Positions 1 through 5,437 of a stretch of 5,437 bases of DNA are shown here, in pieces. The translations under genes and the position numbers were made by a program. Under the pieces are notes generated by a model that was given only the letters and a program-made list of their open reading frames with translations, made no database searches and was not told the DNA's origin. Source of the stretch: Alphaproteobacteria bacterium (lineage in GTDB: Bacteria > Pseudomonadota > Alphaproteobacteria > UBA8366); NCBI GenBank assembly GCA_029861675.1, contig JAOTYV010000307.1, positions 1 through 5,437 of the forward strand, given 5' to 3'. Within the stretch, counting starts at the first letter, position 1. Each line of letters opens with the position of its first letter.

Positions 1-183
1 CGCAACCCGATATGACAAGACAGATACAAGCTATGCCGCTAACTTAAATCTCGTCGCGGCTATCATCGCCGCAAGGTAATTGTCCACAGACCCTAGGCCG
101 CGGCGGGATCGGGCGCATTCACGCAAGCTTTATTTGTGTTCTCCGGAGGACCGTTTAAATACTGTGATACCGCAAACGGAAGC

Positions 184-187
184 AGGA
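184..187 (+). promoter_or_regulatory. Ribosome binding site deciding the msrP start
   Basis: AGGA lies 8 nt before the ATG at 196. The open frame extends further upstream to a GTG at 136, but the extra 20 codons have no family resemblance. They would also push the twin-arginine motif from residue 25 to residue 45, which is unusually far inside. The ATG at 196 is therefore preferred. Confidence 0.6.
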
Positions 188-195
188 CGATTCAG

Positions 196-1182
196 ATGTT
201 GATACGGTCAAAGAAGGCTTGGGAACTCCCGGAATCCGCGGCGACGGACGAGAGTGTCTTCCTGCAACGCCGGCAATTGGTCAAGAGTATGGGGCTGGGC
301 ACGGTGTTGCTGTCCGGCGGTCTTGGCGGTGTCGCCGGGAATGCCCTTGCGGCGGCCGAGGCGGGCGACCCCTCCGCATCGCTCTACCCGGTGAAACGCA
401 ACGACCGATACAAGCTCGATCGTCCGGTGACGGAAGAAAAATATGCGGTTACCTACAACAATTTCTATGAATTCGGCAGTCACAAGCGCATCGCCGATGC
501 CGCGCAAACGCTGAAAATCCGGCCGTGGCAGGTGGTTATCGATGGGTTGGTCGAAAAGAAGATGACCATCGACATCGATACCCTGCTGCGAAAAATGCCG
601 TTGGAGGAAAGATTATACCGCCATCGCTGCGTCGAGGCCTGGTCGATGGCGGTTCCCTGGAGCGGGTTTCCATTCAAGGCGTTGGTCGATTTCGCCCGCC
701 CGCTCGGCACCGCGAAATATGTCAGCATGGAGACGCTGGCCGATAAGGCGACGATGCCCGGGCTGAAGCAGGTCTGGTATCCGTGGCCCTATCTGGAAGG
801 GTTGTCGATCCAGGAAGCGACGAACGAGCTGGCATTCCTCGCCACCGGGCTCTACGGCAAGCCGATTCCGAAGCAAAACGGCGCGCCGCTCCGGCTCGCC
901 GTGCCGTGGAAATATGGCTTCAAGTCGATCAAGTCGATCGTTCGCTTTACCTTCACCGATAAGCGGCCGGTTAGCTTTTGGGAGCGGATTCAAGCCAAGG
1001 AATACGGGTTTTGGGCCAATGTGAACCCGAAAGTCGATCATCCGCGCTGGAGCCAGGCGTCGGAGCGTGTGCTTGGCAGGAGCGGCCGGGTCCCGACGTT
1101 GCCGTACAATGGGTATGGCGAATTCGTCGCCAGCCTCTATGCGGGCATGGAAAAGACCGAGGGCGACCGGTTGTTCCGGTAG
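196..1182 (+). CDS. msrP: MsrP, periplasmic protein-methionine-sulfoxide reductase, molybdopterin catalytic subunit
   Basis: MsrP (formerly YedY) reduces methionine sulfoxide in periplasmic proteins, protecting the envelope from oxidants. It carries Mo-molybdopterin and normally takes electrons from the membrane heme protein MsrQ. The 328-residue product has the usual family length. Residues 25-33 (RRQLVKSMG) form a twin-arginine motif, followed by a hydrophobic Gly/Leu-rich stretch and a likely Ala-X-Ala cleavage site near residues 50-54. The sulfite-oxidase-type fold follows. Cys145 in the motif YRHRCVEAWSM is the expected molybdenum ligand. The segments VWYPWPYLEGLS, NGAPLRLAVPWKYGFKSIKSI and FWERIQAKEYGFWANVNP are typical MsrP blocks. 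The frame is intact. No msrQ follows: the next genes are convergent, on the minus strand. An upstream or distant msrQ cannot be excluded from this window. Confidence 0.95.
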   Translation: MLIRSKKAWELPESAATDESVFLQRRQLVKSMGLGTVLLSGGLGGVAGNALAAAEAGDPSASLYPVKRNDRYKLDRPVTEEKYAVTYNNFYEFGSHKRIADAAQTLKIRPWQVVIDGLVEKKMTIDIDTLLRKMPLEERLYRHRCVEAWSMAVPWSGFPFKALVDFARPLGTAKYVSMETLADKATMPGLKQVWYPWPYLEGLSIQEATNELAFLATGLYGKPIPKQNGAPLRLAVPWKYGFKSIKSIVRFTFTDKRPVSFWERIQAKEYGFWANVNPKVDHPRWSQASERVLGRSGRVPTLPYNGYGEFVASLYAGMEKTEGDRLFR

Positions 1183-1221
1183 GCCCTTCCAGCGCCGCCG
1201 CAAACCCCGAATGCGGTTCCA

Positions 1222-1257
1222 TAAAAAATAAAGAAGCCGGGCCCATGGGGCCCGGCT
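1222..1257 (-). terminator. Strong Rho-independent terminator for minus-strand transcription
   Basis: A perfect 10-bp GC-rich stem (1235-1244 with 1248-1257, AGCCGGGCCC / GGGCCCGGCT) closes a 3-nt loop. Read on the minus strand it is followed by a T-rich tract (TCTTTATTTTTTA, 1234 down to 1222), so it terminates leftward transcription. Read on the plus strand the bases after the stem are CAAGTAAACAG, with no T-tract, so it is not a canonical intrinsic terminator for msrP. It sits only 18 bp beyond the stop codon of the possible small ORF at 1276-1356. It is about 260 bp beyond the LysR gene. Confidence 0.85.
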
Positions 1258-1380
1258 CAAGTAAACAGGGAGGCTTTACGTCTGGGAGACGTTAAGCAAT
1301 GGCGTGCCCTTGCGACCTAAGTCGCGCTGGAAGCGCCATGGAATTCGTCGCTGCATTGCAACAACCTCGTTAACAAATAG
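1258..1380 (-). ncRNA. Candidate structured small RNA or structured small mRNA
   Basis: The stretch in front of the terminator is dense in inverted repeats. GTAAA/TTTAC (1261-1265 with 1275-1279) closes a 9-nt loop. ACGTCT/AGACGT (1278-1283 with 1287-1292) closes a 3-nt loop. GCGAC/GTCGC (1312-1316 with 1321-1325) has a 4-nt loop and is nested inside ATGGCG/CGCCAT (1299-1304 with 1334-1339). The first two overlap by two bases, so one must open slightly. In the minus-strand RNA the sequence CUCCC occurs twice, at 1288-1284 and 1272-1268, in or next to the loops. C-rich loops complementary to ribosome binding sites are known in alphaproteobacterial regulatory RNAs (AbcR and the cuckoo/CcsR RNAs), but membership of either family is not shown here. 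The 5' end is unknown and the right boundary given is only an estimate. The region overlaps the possible 26-codon ORF, so it may be a mRNA, an sRNA or dual-function. Confidence 0.4.
1276..1356 (-). CDS. Possible 26-residue basic small protein
   Basis: An ATG at 1356 is preceded by GAGG (1365-1368) at an ideal 8-nt spacing. It opens a 27-codon frame ending in TAA just before the strong terminator. The product starts MQRRIPWRFQRDLGRKG and ends LLNVSQT. It is arginine-rich (5 Arg, 1 Lys), with no Cys, membrane segment or signal peptide. I do not recognise a family. Arginine-rich small proteins of the DUF1127 type are targets of the VtlR regulator in Brucella and Agrobacterium, but this sequence lacks a clear DUF1127 pattern. 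In favour are the RBS, the position right before a terminator, and the regulator gene upstream on the same strand. Against it are the very short length and heavy hairpin content, which could mean the region acts as RNA. Confidence 0.35.
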   Translation of the reverse strand: MQRRIPWRFQRDLGRKGTPLLNVSQT

Positions 1381-1424
1381 TGCGACTTTGCATGCATGGA
1401 TATGGCAAATTTTTCAAACCACCT

Positions 1425-1439
1425 ATGCGTAAAACGCAT
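1425..1439. promoter_or_regulatory. Perfect inverted repeat with LysR-type T-N11-A spacing
   Basis: ATGCGT-AAA-ACGCAT is a perfect 6-bp dyad with a 3-bp centre. T1426 and A1438 give the T-N11-A layout typical of LysR-type operators. It lies 75 bp past the stop codon of the LysR gene and about 69 bp upstream of the minus-strand small ORF start. That is a plausible activator position for a promoter driving the small transcript. No convincing -35/-10 pair was identified between the repeat and the ORF. That this particular regulator binds here is inference. Confidence 0.4.
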
Positions 1440-1514
1440 GGCTCACCGCAAAAATTCTAAACCAGATTGTCTTGTTTCGGGGACCTACAACTCTTATCGG
1501 ACCAATTGCATCGA

Positions 1515-2405
1515 TTAGAAGACGTCTTCAGCCACCTTTTGCAGCAGAAAATCGCGAAATATCGCGATGCGTTTGGAGTGGCGCAATTCCTCGGGATACA
1601 CGAAATATGCGCGATAGGACGGGCCGCTGATGTCCGGCAAAACCCGCACCAGATTGACGCCTTCCGGAATCGAATAATCCGGCAGGCCCGCAAGCCCAAG
1701 GCCGCTCCGGCAGGCCCGGTAGATTCCATAGAGATTGTTGACCCGCAAGACAGGCCGCCGTTGAAAACCCGGCCGGGTGCCGAGATCCAGAACCCAATTT
1801 ATTTGCGGCACCGGCGCCCATGCTTCGGAGCCGTAAACGACCAGCTTGTGCTGGTCGAGGTCTTCCACCGTTTCGGGCGTGCCGAATTCCTCCAGATACT
1901 CCTCGGAACCGTATATATGGGCGTGTACCGTCATGAGCTGCCGCTGAATCAGGTCGGGCTGTTTCGGCTCGGTCAGCCGAATGGCGATATCGGCCTCGCG
2001 CATGCTCACGTCCAGCTCCGTGTCGGTCAGCAGCAGCGAGACCTCGACTTCAGGGTAGAGTTCTATGAACTCCTTGATGTGCGTCGTCAGCCACAGCGAT
2101 CCGAAGCCGATCGTCGTCGTGATTTGCAGCGGGCCGGACGGTCGGTCCTTACTTTCCGTAAGCTGCGCTTCGGTCATCGCCAGCTTGTGGAAGACCTCAT
2201 GGGCGGTGCGGTACAGGAGCTCTCCTTGCTCGGTCAGGATAAGCCCCCGCGCATGCCGATGGAAAAGCGTGGTCTGCAGGCTGCTTTCCAGTGTGCTGAT
2301 CTGCCGGCTGACCGCTGACTGGCTGAGATTCAACGTCTCGCCAGCATGGGTAAAGCTGCCGACTTCAGCGACCGTATGGAAGACCCGCAGCTTGTCCCAG
2401 TCCAT
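1515..2405 (-). CDS. LysR-family transcriptional regulator, LsrB/VtlR-like
   Basis: A DNA-binding transcription factor of 296 residues, the normal length for LysR proteins. Residues 1-60 are the winged helix-turn-helix, starting MDWDKLRVFHTVAEVGSFTHAG with SQSAVSRQISTLE as the recognition region, then LFHRHARGLILTEQGELLYRTAHEV. Residues 90-290 are the ligand-binding domain (GPLQITTTIGFGSLWLT, MREADIAIRL, DLIQRQLMTVHAHIY). From memory these blocks closely match LsrB of Sinorhizobium (oxidative stress and envelope) and VtlR of Brucella (activator of an abcR sRNA and small-protein genes). Orthology is not proven, so no symbol is given. Its ATG overlaps the stop of the preceding gene as TAATG, with little ribosome binding site, so translation is probably coupled. 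It has a single cysteine (Cys232), so an intramolecular disulfide switch is not possible. The gene is convergent with msrP. Confidence 0.93.
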   Translation of the reverse strand: MDWDKLRVFHTVAEVGSFTHAGETLNLSQSAVSRQISTLESSLQTTLFHRHARGLILTEQGELLYRTAHEVFHKLAMTEAQLTESKDRPSGPLQITTTIGFGSLWLTTHIKEFIELYPEVEVSLLLTDTELDVSMREADIAIRLTEPKQPDLIQRQLMTVHAHIYGSEEYLEEFGTPETVEDLDQHKLVVYGSEAWAPVPQINWVLDLGTRPGFQRRPVLRVNNLYGIYRACRSGLGLAGLPDYSIPEGVNLVRVLPDISGPSYRAYFVYPEELRHSKRIAIFRDFLLQKVAEDVF

Positions 2406-4324
2406 TAGAATCCGAACATGTGATCGAGGCTGAACCCACCCTCGTCGTTGATCAATCCGTGATAGCCGAACAGGCGGCAGGTCGTATCGCGAATGAGGAT
2501 ATAACCGTTTGGCCCGGCCTGCCGGCGCGTCGCCTCGTCGAATCGTTCACTATAGCGCCAATATACGGAACCGTTGCACGGAATGCGCACGGACTGCGTT
2601 GCGACCTCGGCACCGTCGCCGTCATGCAGGACCAGACTTGTATCGCTTTCCGCATGCCACGGCGTGGACGCGGCGTAAATGAGGTGGCAGAAGCTGTCGA
2701 GCGGCGGCGGGCCGAGGCGCAGAAACAGCCGCGTGCTGATGCCCGGCGCCGGACCCGTATAGGATTGCGGCTCGTTACGGTAGGTGATGACCGTATTGAA
2801 GATATGCGCGCCGAAGCTCGTTTCGGCCGCGTGGCCGCTCCGCAACGCCTCGTAGCGAAACAATCCATGCAGCCAGCCGTCCGCTTCGCCGCCGCCACTG
2901 AAATCGTAGACCAGCTCCATGTGACCGTAGCCATCGGGAAACCCGCCGCGCGCGCCGGCGCCATTGATCAGGCCGCTGGCATCGAGCGCCGCCGCGTGAT
3001 CGCGCGGCAGGCAGCCGAACCGGTGGCGGGCGACTTCCTGGCCATTGCGGTTATAGACGATCGCGGCGACCGGCAGCGTGTCCTGCGTGGTCGCCATCGG
3101 GGTCGGCAGGGCAATGCTGCGGAATTGATCGATCGGCATGATCGGCGCCGGCAGCAGGTAGGATTTCCCCAACAAATTGTCGAGTTCGGGAATACGCCGG
3201 TCCGGCTTGAGGTCGACGCGCTCCACATTGGCGTGCGCCATCCGTTGCCGGCCGTTCGCGGCAATCACTTCATAGCGCGGCCGGACGAAGTGCTTCCCGG
3301 CGCTGATCTCGATCTGCGCCGGCCATTCGAGACCGGGCAGCAGGTTTGAGACATCCAGCGGATAACTGCCGAAGGCCGGAACCTCCATTGCCAAGGAGCC
3401 GCTGTCCGTGCCGCCCATGCGCGACATCGCGATGCTGTTCGGCGGAATTGCGCAAGGATGGCTGTTCTGGATCCAGAGGATGACTTTTTCATCGGCTTTC
3501 GGCGCCGGCAGTCCGGCATAGAAATCCGCCGGCCAGGCATTCGCATCGTGGGTGCAGGACAGGACCGACGGATCGTCGCCATAGGTATCCAGGGCGTATT
3601 TCACCACGTCATGGCCGGCGCCGTTCACCACATGCAGGAAGAGCTGGCCGGTGAAACCGTCGAGATTGAAGCGATTGCGTACGACCGCGCTATCGACCGA
3701 GATCGATTCGACGGAGGACGACAGCGACTCGTTCCAGCGCGCCAATTCCCGGCCTTCGGCGTCGAACAGACAAAACCAGATCATGGTGTCGCGGCCGCCA
3801 TAGCCAGCCCAGTAATTCGCCGTGACAAGGCGCGTGTGATGCCCTTCTTCGTCGCGAAAGAACGCAAAATTTGTCGCGAAGTTCAACGGCTCCAGATAGC
3901 GGCGCCGGTTGGTCAGCAGGGCGTCGTCGAGACGCATGCCGTCAAGGCTTCGAACCTCGACCCCATCGGGCACCAGGTGCCGGATATGATCGATCAAGCG
4001 GTCGGCGTCGAAGGCCACGACGAAAATCGTTTTTATCTTAGCGCCCGCGAGGTCGGTGATCGGTGCCGCGGGCACACCCAGGATGGCTTCGCCAATGTTC
4101 GACAGGTCCTGGACAAACGTCGCCGCCACATCCCAGCCGCCGCAGTCGTGCAATTCCGAGAAGGCGTTGGCGAACCCGTGCGGATCGTAGATCCCGACCG
4201 GGCCGGCGGCGGCGATTTCGGCGATGAGGGTCTTGGCCTGGCCCGCGACGAAAGGATGGCCGACCGCCTTGAAGAAACTGAATCCGCCGGACTGGTTGCT
4301 GAACGTGTCGATGTTTAGGGTCAT
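2405..4324 (-). CDS. Unknown 639-residue protein, Rossmann-like N-terminus and beta-rich body
   Basis: I do not recognise this family. The start at 4324 overlaps the oxygenase stop as ATGA. The open frame runs 110 codons further upstream, but that part only shadows the oxygenase gene in another frame. No signal peptide or membrane segment is visible, so it is probably cytoplasmic. Residues 28-130 show an alternating beta-alpha pattern (GPVGIYDPHGFANAFSELHD, then IKTIFVVAFDADRLIDHIRHL, then GVEVRSLDG) suggesting a Rossmann-like domain similar to those in sugar-modifying proteins; this is a weak inference. Residues 150-639 are rich in beta-strand patterns, aromatics and Gly/Pro/Asn/Asp turns. 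A motif of hydrophobics, Asp/Asn, two residues, Gly, one residue, Glu, hydrophobic, Ala recurs near residues 185, 422 and 564, with a looser copy near 351. This suggests tandem beta-sandwich modules. It is coupled to the oxygenase before it and the LysR gene after it, and codon use matches both. Confidence 0.85.
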   Translation of the reverse strand: MTLNIDTFSNQSGGFSFFKAVGHPFVAGQAKTLIAEIAAAGPVGIYDPHGFANAFSELHDCGGWDVAATFVQDLSNIGEAILGVPAAPITDLAGAKIKTIFVVAFDADRLIDHIRHLVPDGVEVRSLDGMRLDDALLTNRRRYLEPLNFATNFAFFRDEEGHHTRLVTANYWAGYGGRDTMIWFCLFDAEGRELARWNESLSSSVESISVDSAVVRNRFNLDGFTGQLFLHVVNGAGHDVVKYALDTYGDDPSVLSCTHDANAWPADFYAGLPAPKADEKVILWIQNSHPCAIPPNSIAMSRMGGTDSGSLAMEVPAFGSYPLDVSNLLPGLEWPAQIEISAGKHFVRPRYEVIAANGRQRMAHANVERVDLKPDRRIPELDNLLGKSYLLPAPIMPIDQFRSIALPTPMATTQDTLPVAAIVYNRNGQEVARHRFGCLPRDHAAALDASGLINGAGARGGFPDGYGHMELVYDFSGGGEADGWLHGLFRYEALRSGHAAETSFGAHIFNTVITYRNEPQSYTGPAPGISTRLFLRLGPPPLDSFCHLIYAASTPWHAESDTSLVLHDGDGAEVATQSVRIPCNGSVYWRYSERFDEATRRQAGPNGYILIRDTTCRLFGYHGLINDEGGFSLDHMFGF

Positions 4325-4947
4325 GCAAACCGGGCTTTCTTGAAGAGGGCCGAGACGCCGTGCCGGAAACGCTCCTTGCGCAGATAACCGATGTCCCGCA
4401 CCCAGTTGAGTTGGATCGAGCGTCGCATGCCCTCGAAGGATTTGTGGCCGTGCCAGGCATTCTCGGCGCAGGGGAAGGCCAGCATGGTGCCGCCGCCGGG
4501 CGGCACCTCGACCGCAAAGTCGTCGATGTCGTCGGGCGTGCGCAACAGGCGCAGCCGCCCGCCGCCGGTGTCCCACGATTCGTTTAAATACAGCAGCACG
4601 GTGACCAGCTTGCCCCTTGAGTCCGTATGAATTTGGCCGTCGCTGGGCCGGCACTGGCCGCGCACGGTGATCATCGTTGGGCGACCAGATAGCGGAATAT
4701 CGAATTTTTCGCTGATTGCCGCCGTCATCTCCTCGCCCTGTAAGATGTCGGTCAACGCCAAGAACGCAGCGCCGCCACGAAGCGCACTCAATGGATAGCT
4801 GCCCGCGCTTTCGACCGCGGGAAAATCCTTCATCACGCGCTGCAGGGCTTCCGCCGGGACGAAATCGGGAACCACGACGTGGTCGAATGGGTCGCGCCGC
4901 AACGGCGTTTCCTGCAGGGCCGCGAGATTAAGCATGGAACCGGGCAT
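4321..4947 (-). CDS. 2-oxoglutarate/Fe(II)-dependent oxygenase (prolyl-hydroxylase-like fold)
   Basis: Members of this superfamily use Fe(II), O2 and 2-oxoglutarate to hydroxylate a substrate, which here is unknown. The 208-residue product has the facial triad: His107 and Asp109 in GQIHTDSRGK, and His166 in AENAWHGHKSFEGMRRS (His168 is a less likely alternative). Arg175 or Arg176 follows at the position that usually binds the 2-oxoglutarate carboxylate. VTVLLYLNESWDTGGGRLRLL and PPGGGTMLAFPC are the usual core strands. No signal peptide is seen. The ATG at 4947 is chosen because GGAAGG lies just upstream. A longer TTG start at 5007 would overlap the -35 box of the likely promoter; an ATG at 4935 has a weaker site. 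The gene is first in a coupled set with the 639-residue protein (ATGA overlap) and the LysR gene, and follows an ELM1-family gene by 81 bp. Confidence 0.9.
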   Translation of the reverse strand: MPGSMLNLAALQETPLRRDPFDHVVVPDFVPAEALQRVMKDFPAVESAGSYPLSALRGGAAFLALTDILQGEEMTAAISEKFDIPLSGRPTMITVRGQCRPSDGQIHTDSRGKLVTVLLYLNESWDTGGGRLRLLRTPDDIDDFAVEVPPGGGTMLAFPCAENAWHGHKSFEGMRRSIQLNWVRDIGYLRKERFRHGVSALFKKARFA

Positions 4948-4950
4948 GCG

Positions 4951-4958
4951 CCTTCCTT
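4951..4958 (-). promoter_or_regulatory. Ribosome binding site deciding the oxygenase start
   Basis: On the minus strand AAGGAAGG precedes the ATG at 4947. The AAGGA core ends 6 nt before the start codon and the final GG is 3 nt away. This favours 4947 over the in-frame TTG at 5007 and the ATG at 4935. Confidence 0.65.
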
Positions 4959-4978
4959 CGACTGTCGCCGCAGGGGTT

Positions 4979-5007
4979 GGTATAGGAAATGCCTCGTCCG
5001 ATGGCAA
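4979..5007 (-). promoter_or_regulatory. Sigma70-type promoter for the oxygenase-orf639-LysR unit
   Basis: Read on the minus strand, TTGCCA (5007-5002) is separated by exactly 17 bp from TATACC (4984-4979). The -35 box matches consensus at 5 of 6 positions and the -10 box at 4 of 6. Transcription would begin near 4972, giving a leader of about 25 nt before the ATG at 4947. It sits in the 81-bp gap after the ELM1-family stop codon, so the three downstream genes may be transcribed independently of that gene. No terminator is visible between them, so read-through is also possible. Confidence 0.55.
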
Positions 5008-5028
5008 TGTGACACCTGATCGCAGCGA

Positions 5029-5437
5029 TTAGGGGGATAATCCCATCTGGAGCCGGATTTCCTTGGCGACACGCGCGGTTTCGTCGAGAGGTGCGTAAGT
5101 CCAGCGGTCCAGGACGCCTTCGAACGGCCGGACGATCCCCATTGTTGCCAGCATTTCGCGGAAATCCCGAAACTTGCTGTGTTTCTTGCCCTCTAAGTCG
5201 ACGATGTATACGGGTTTCCCGGTGGCGCAGGCTTCGGACACCATGTTTACCGAATCGCAGGTCACGACGATGGCGTCGGCAAGGCCGAGATAGCCAAGAT
5301 AGGGGTTGTCGCCCGTGCCATCCCACATCACGGCGGATGCGTCGGCGAGGCGTTCGCGCAACTGGCGTTCCGCGGCCTTGCCCGTCCGGCGCGACGGGGT
5401 GACCATCAAGCCGGCGCCAAATTGCGTCGAGAGTCGG
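5029..5437 (-). CDS. ELM1-family protein (Mito_fiss_Elm1 / DUF1022), C-terminal part
   Basis: The gene runs off the right edge; its start is outside the window and 135 C-terminal residues are visible. Diagnostic blocks, numbered from the first visible residue, are MVTPSRRTG (11-19), GDNPYLGYLGLADAIVVTCD (42-61) and SVNMVSEACATGKPVYI (62-78), followed by the Lys-rich KKHSKFRDF. These match the bacterial relatives of plant ELM1. The family is annotated as 'mitochondrial fission' only because of the plant member. In bacteria it is thought to adopt a GT-B glycosyltransferase-like fold, the SEA-TGKPV block being like the donor-sugar-binding region. Substrate and role are unknown. The in-frame TTG at 5409 is internal, not the start: the reading frame and the family pattern (STQFGAGLMVTPS) continue upstream to the window edge. 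It is followed by the oxygenase on the same strand. Confidence 0.88.
   Translation of the reverse strand, partial: RLSTQFGAGLMVTPSRRTGKAAERQLRERLADASAVMWDGTGDNPYLGYLGLADAIVVTCDSVNMVSEACATGKPVYIVDLEGKKHSKFRDFREMLATMGIVRPFEGVLDRWTYAPLDETARVAKEIRLQMGLSP

Noticed and set aside
1..135. Search for a gene end or start at the left edge
   Set aside because: No frame on either strand gives a recognisable protein fragment and no tRNA-like fold was seen.
138..151. Near-palindrome GTTCTCCGGAGGAC upstream of msrP
   Set aside because: It has one mismatch and no centre, and nothing links it to a known operator; such sites arise by chance in GC-rich DNA.
134..163. Possible promoter TTGTGT-18-AATACT upstream of msrP
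   Set aside because: Only 3 of 6 and 4 of 6 matches with a non-optimal spacer; too weak to annotate.
1235..1257. The hairpin as a terminator for msrP
   Set aside because: The plus-strand sequence after the stem has no T-tract; only the minus-strand reading fits an intrinsic terminator.
1299..1373. Plus-strand 24-codon ORF (ATG at 1299, TAA at 1371-1373) after GGGAGA
   Set aside because: It lies opposite the minus-strand small unit, has no terminator behind it, and its apparent ribosome binding site is part of the hairpin repeats.
1467..2318. Long plus-strand open frame opposite the LysR gene
   Set aside because: It is the antisense shadow of a clearly recognisable LysR gene, with no family resemblance or ribosome binding site.
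2420..4318. Two long plus-strand open frames opposite the 639-residue protein
   Set aside because: These are shadows caused by the high GC third positions; the products are Arg/Ala-rich without recognisable blocks.
4325..4654. N-terminal extension of 110 codons on the 639-residue protein
   Set aside because: It overlaps the oxygenase gene in another frame, and its Arg/His-rich composition is that of a shadow frame.
5034..5044. Small dyad GGGAT-A-ATCCC at the ELM1-family stop codon
   Set aside because: The stem is too short, with a 1-nt centre and no T-tract, so it is not a credible terminator.

Overview
The window looks like chromosomal DNA from a GC-rich alphaproteobacterium, possibly of the Rhodospirillales or Hyphomicrobiales type. 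Three things suggest this: strong G/C preference at third codon positions, a LysR regulator closely resembling the rhizobial LsrB / Brucella VtlR proteins, and a bacterial ELM1-family protein. The lineage is inferred from protein character alone. I saw no insertion sequence, integrase, CRISPR array, rRNA or tRNA.

Left part (1-1182, + strand): a short upstream region, then a complete msrP, the Tat-exported molybdoenzyme that repairs oxidised methionine in periplasmic proteins. The usual heme partner gene msrQ does not follow it.

Centre (1183-1514): a structured intergenic region. On the minus strand it holds a T-N11-A inverted repeat, a possible 26-codon ORF with a good ribosome binding site, several small hairpins presenting CUCCC sequences, and a very strong Rho-independent terminator. 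It could be a small-protein gene, a small RNA, or both.

Right part (1515-5437, minus strand, read right to left): the 3' part of an ELM1-family gene, an 81-bp gap with a good sigma70-type promoter, then three tightly coupled genes. These are a 2-oxoglutarate/Fe(II) oxygenase, a 639-residue protein of unknown function with a recurring beta-hairpin motif, and the LsrB/VtlR-like regulator. The junctions are ATGA and TAATG overlaps, so the three are almost certainly co-transcribed and translationally coupled.

How it may work together (inference): the ELM1-like protein (GT-B-like fold family), the oxygenase and the unknown beta-rich protein suggest a surface-glycan or small-molecule modification function. 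The regulator is made from the same message. It may control that operon and/or the small transcript immediately downstream of its own gene. The best candidate for something undescribed is this small minus-strand transcript beside an LsrB/VtlR-like regulator, followed by the unknown 639-residue protein paired with the oxygenase.
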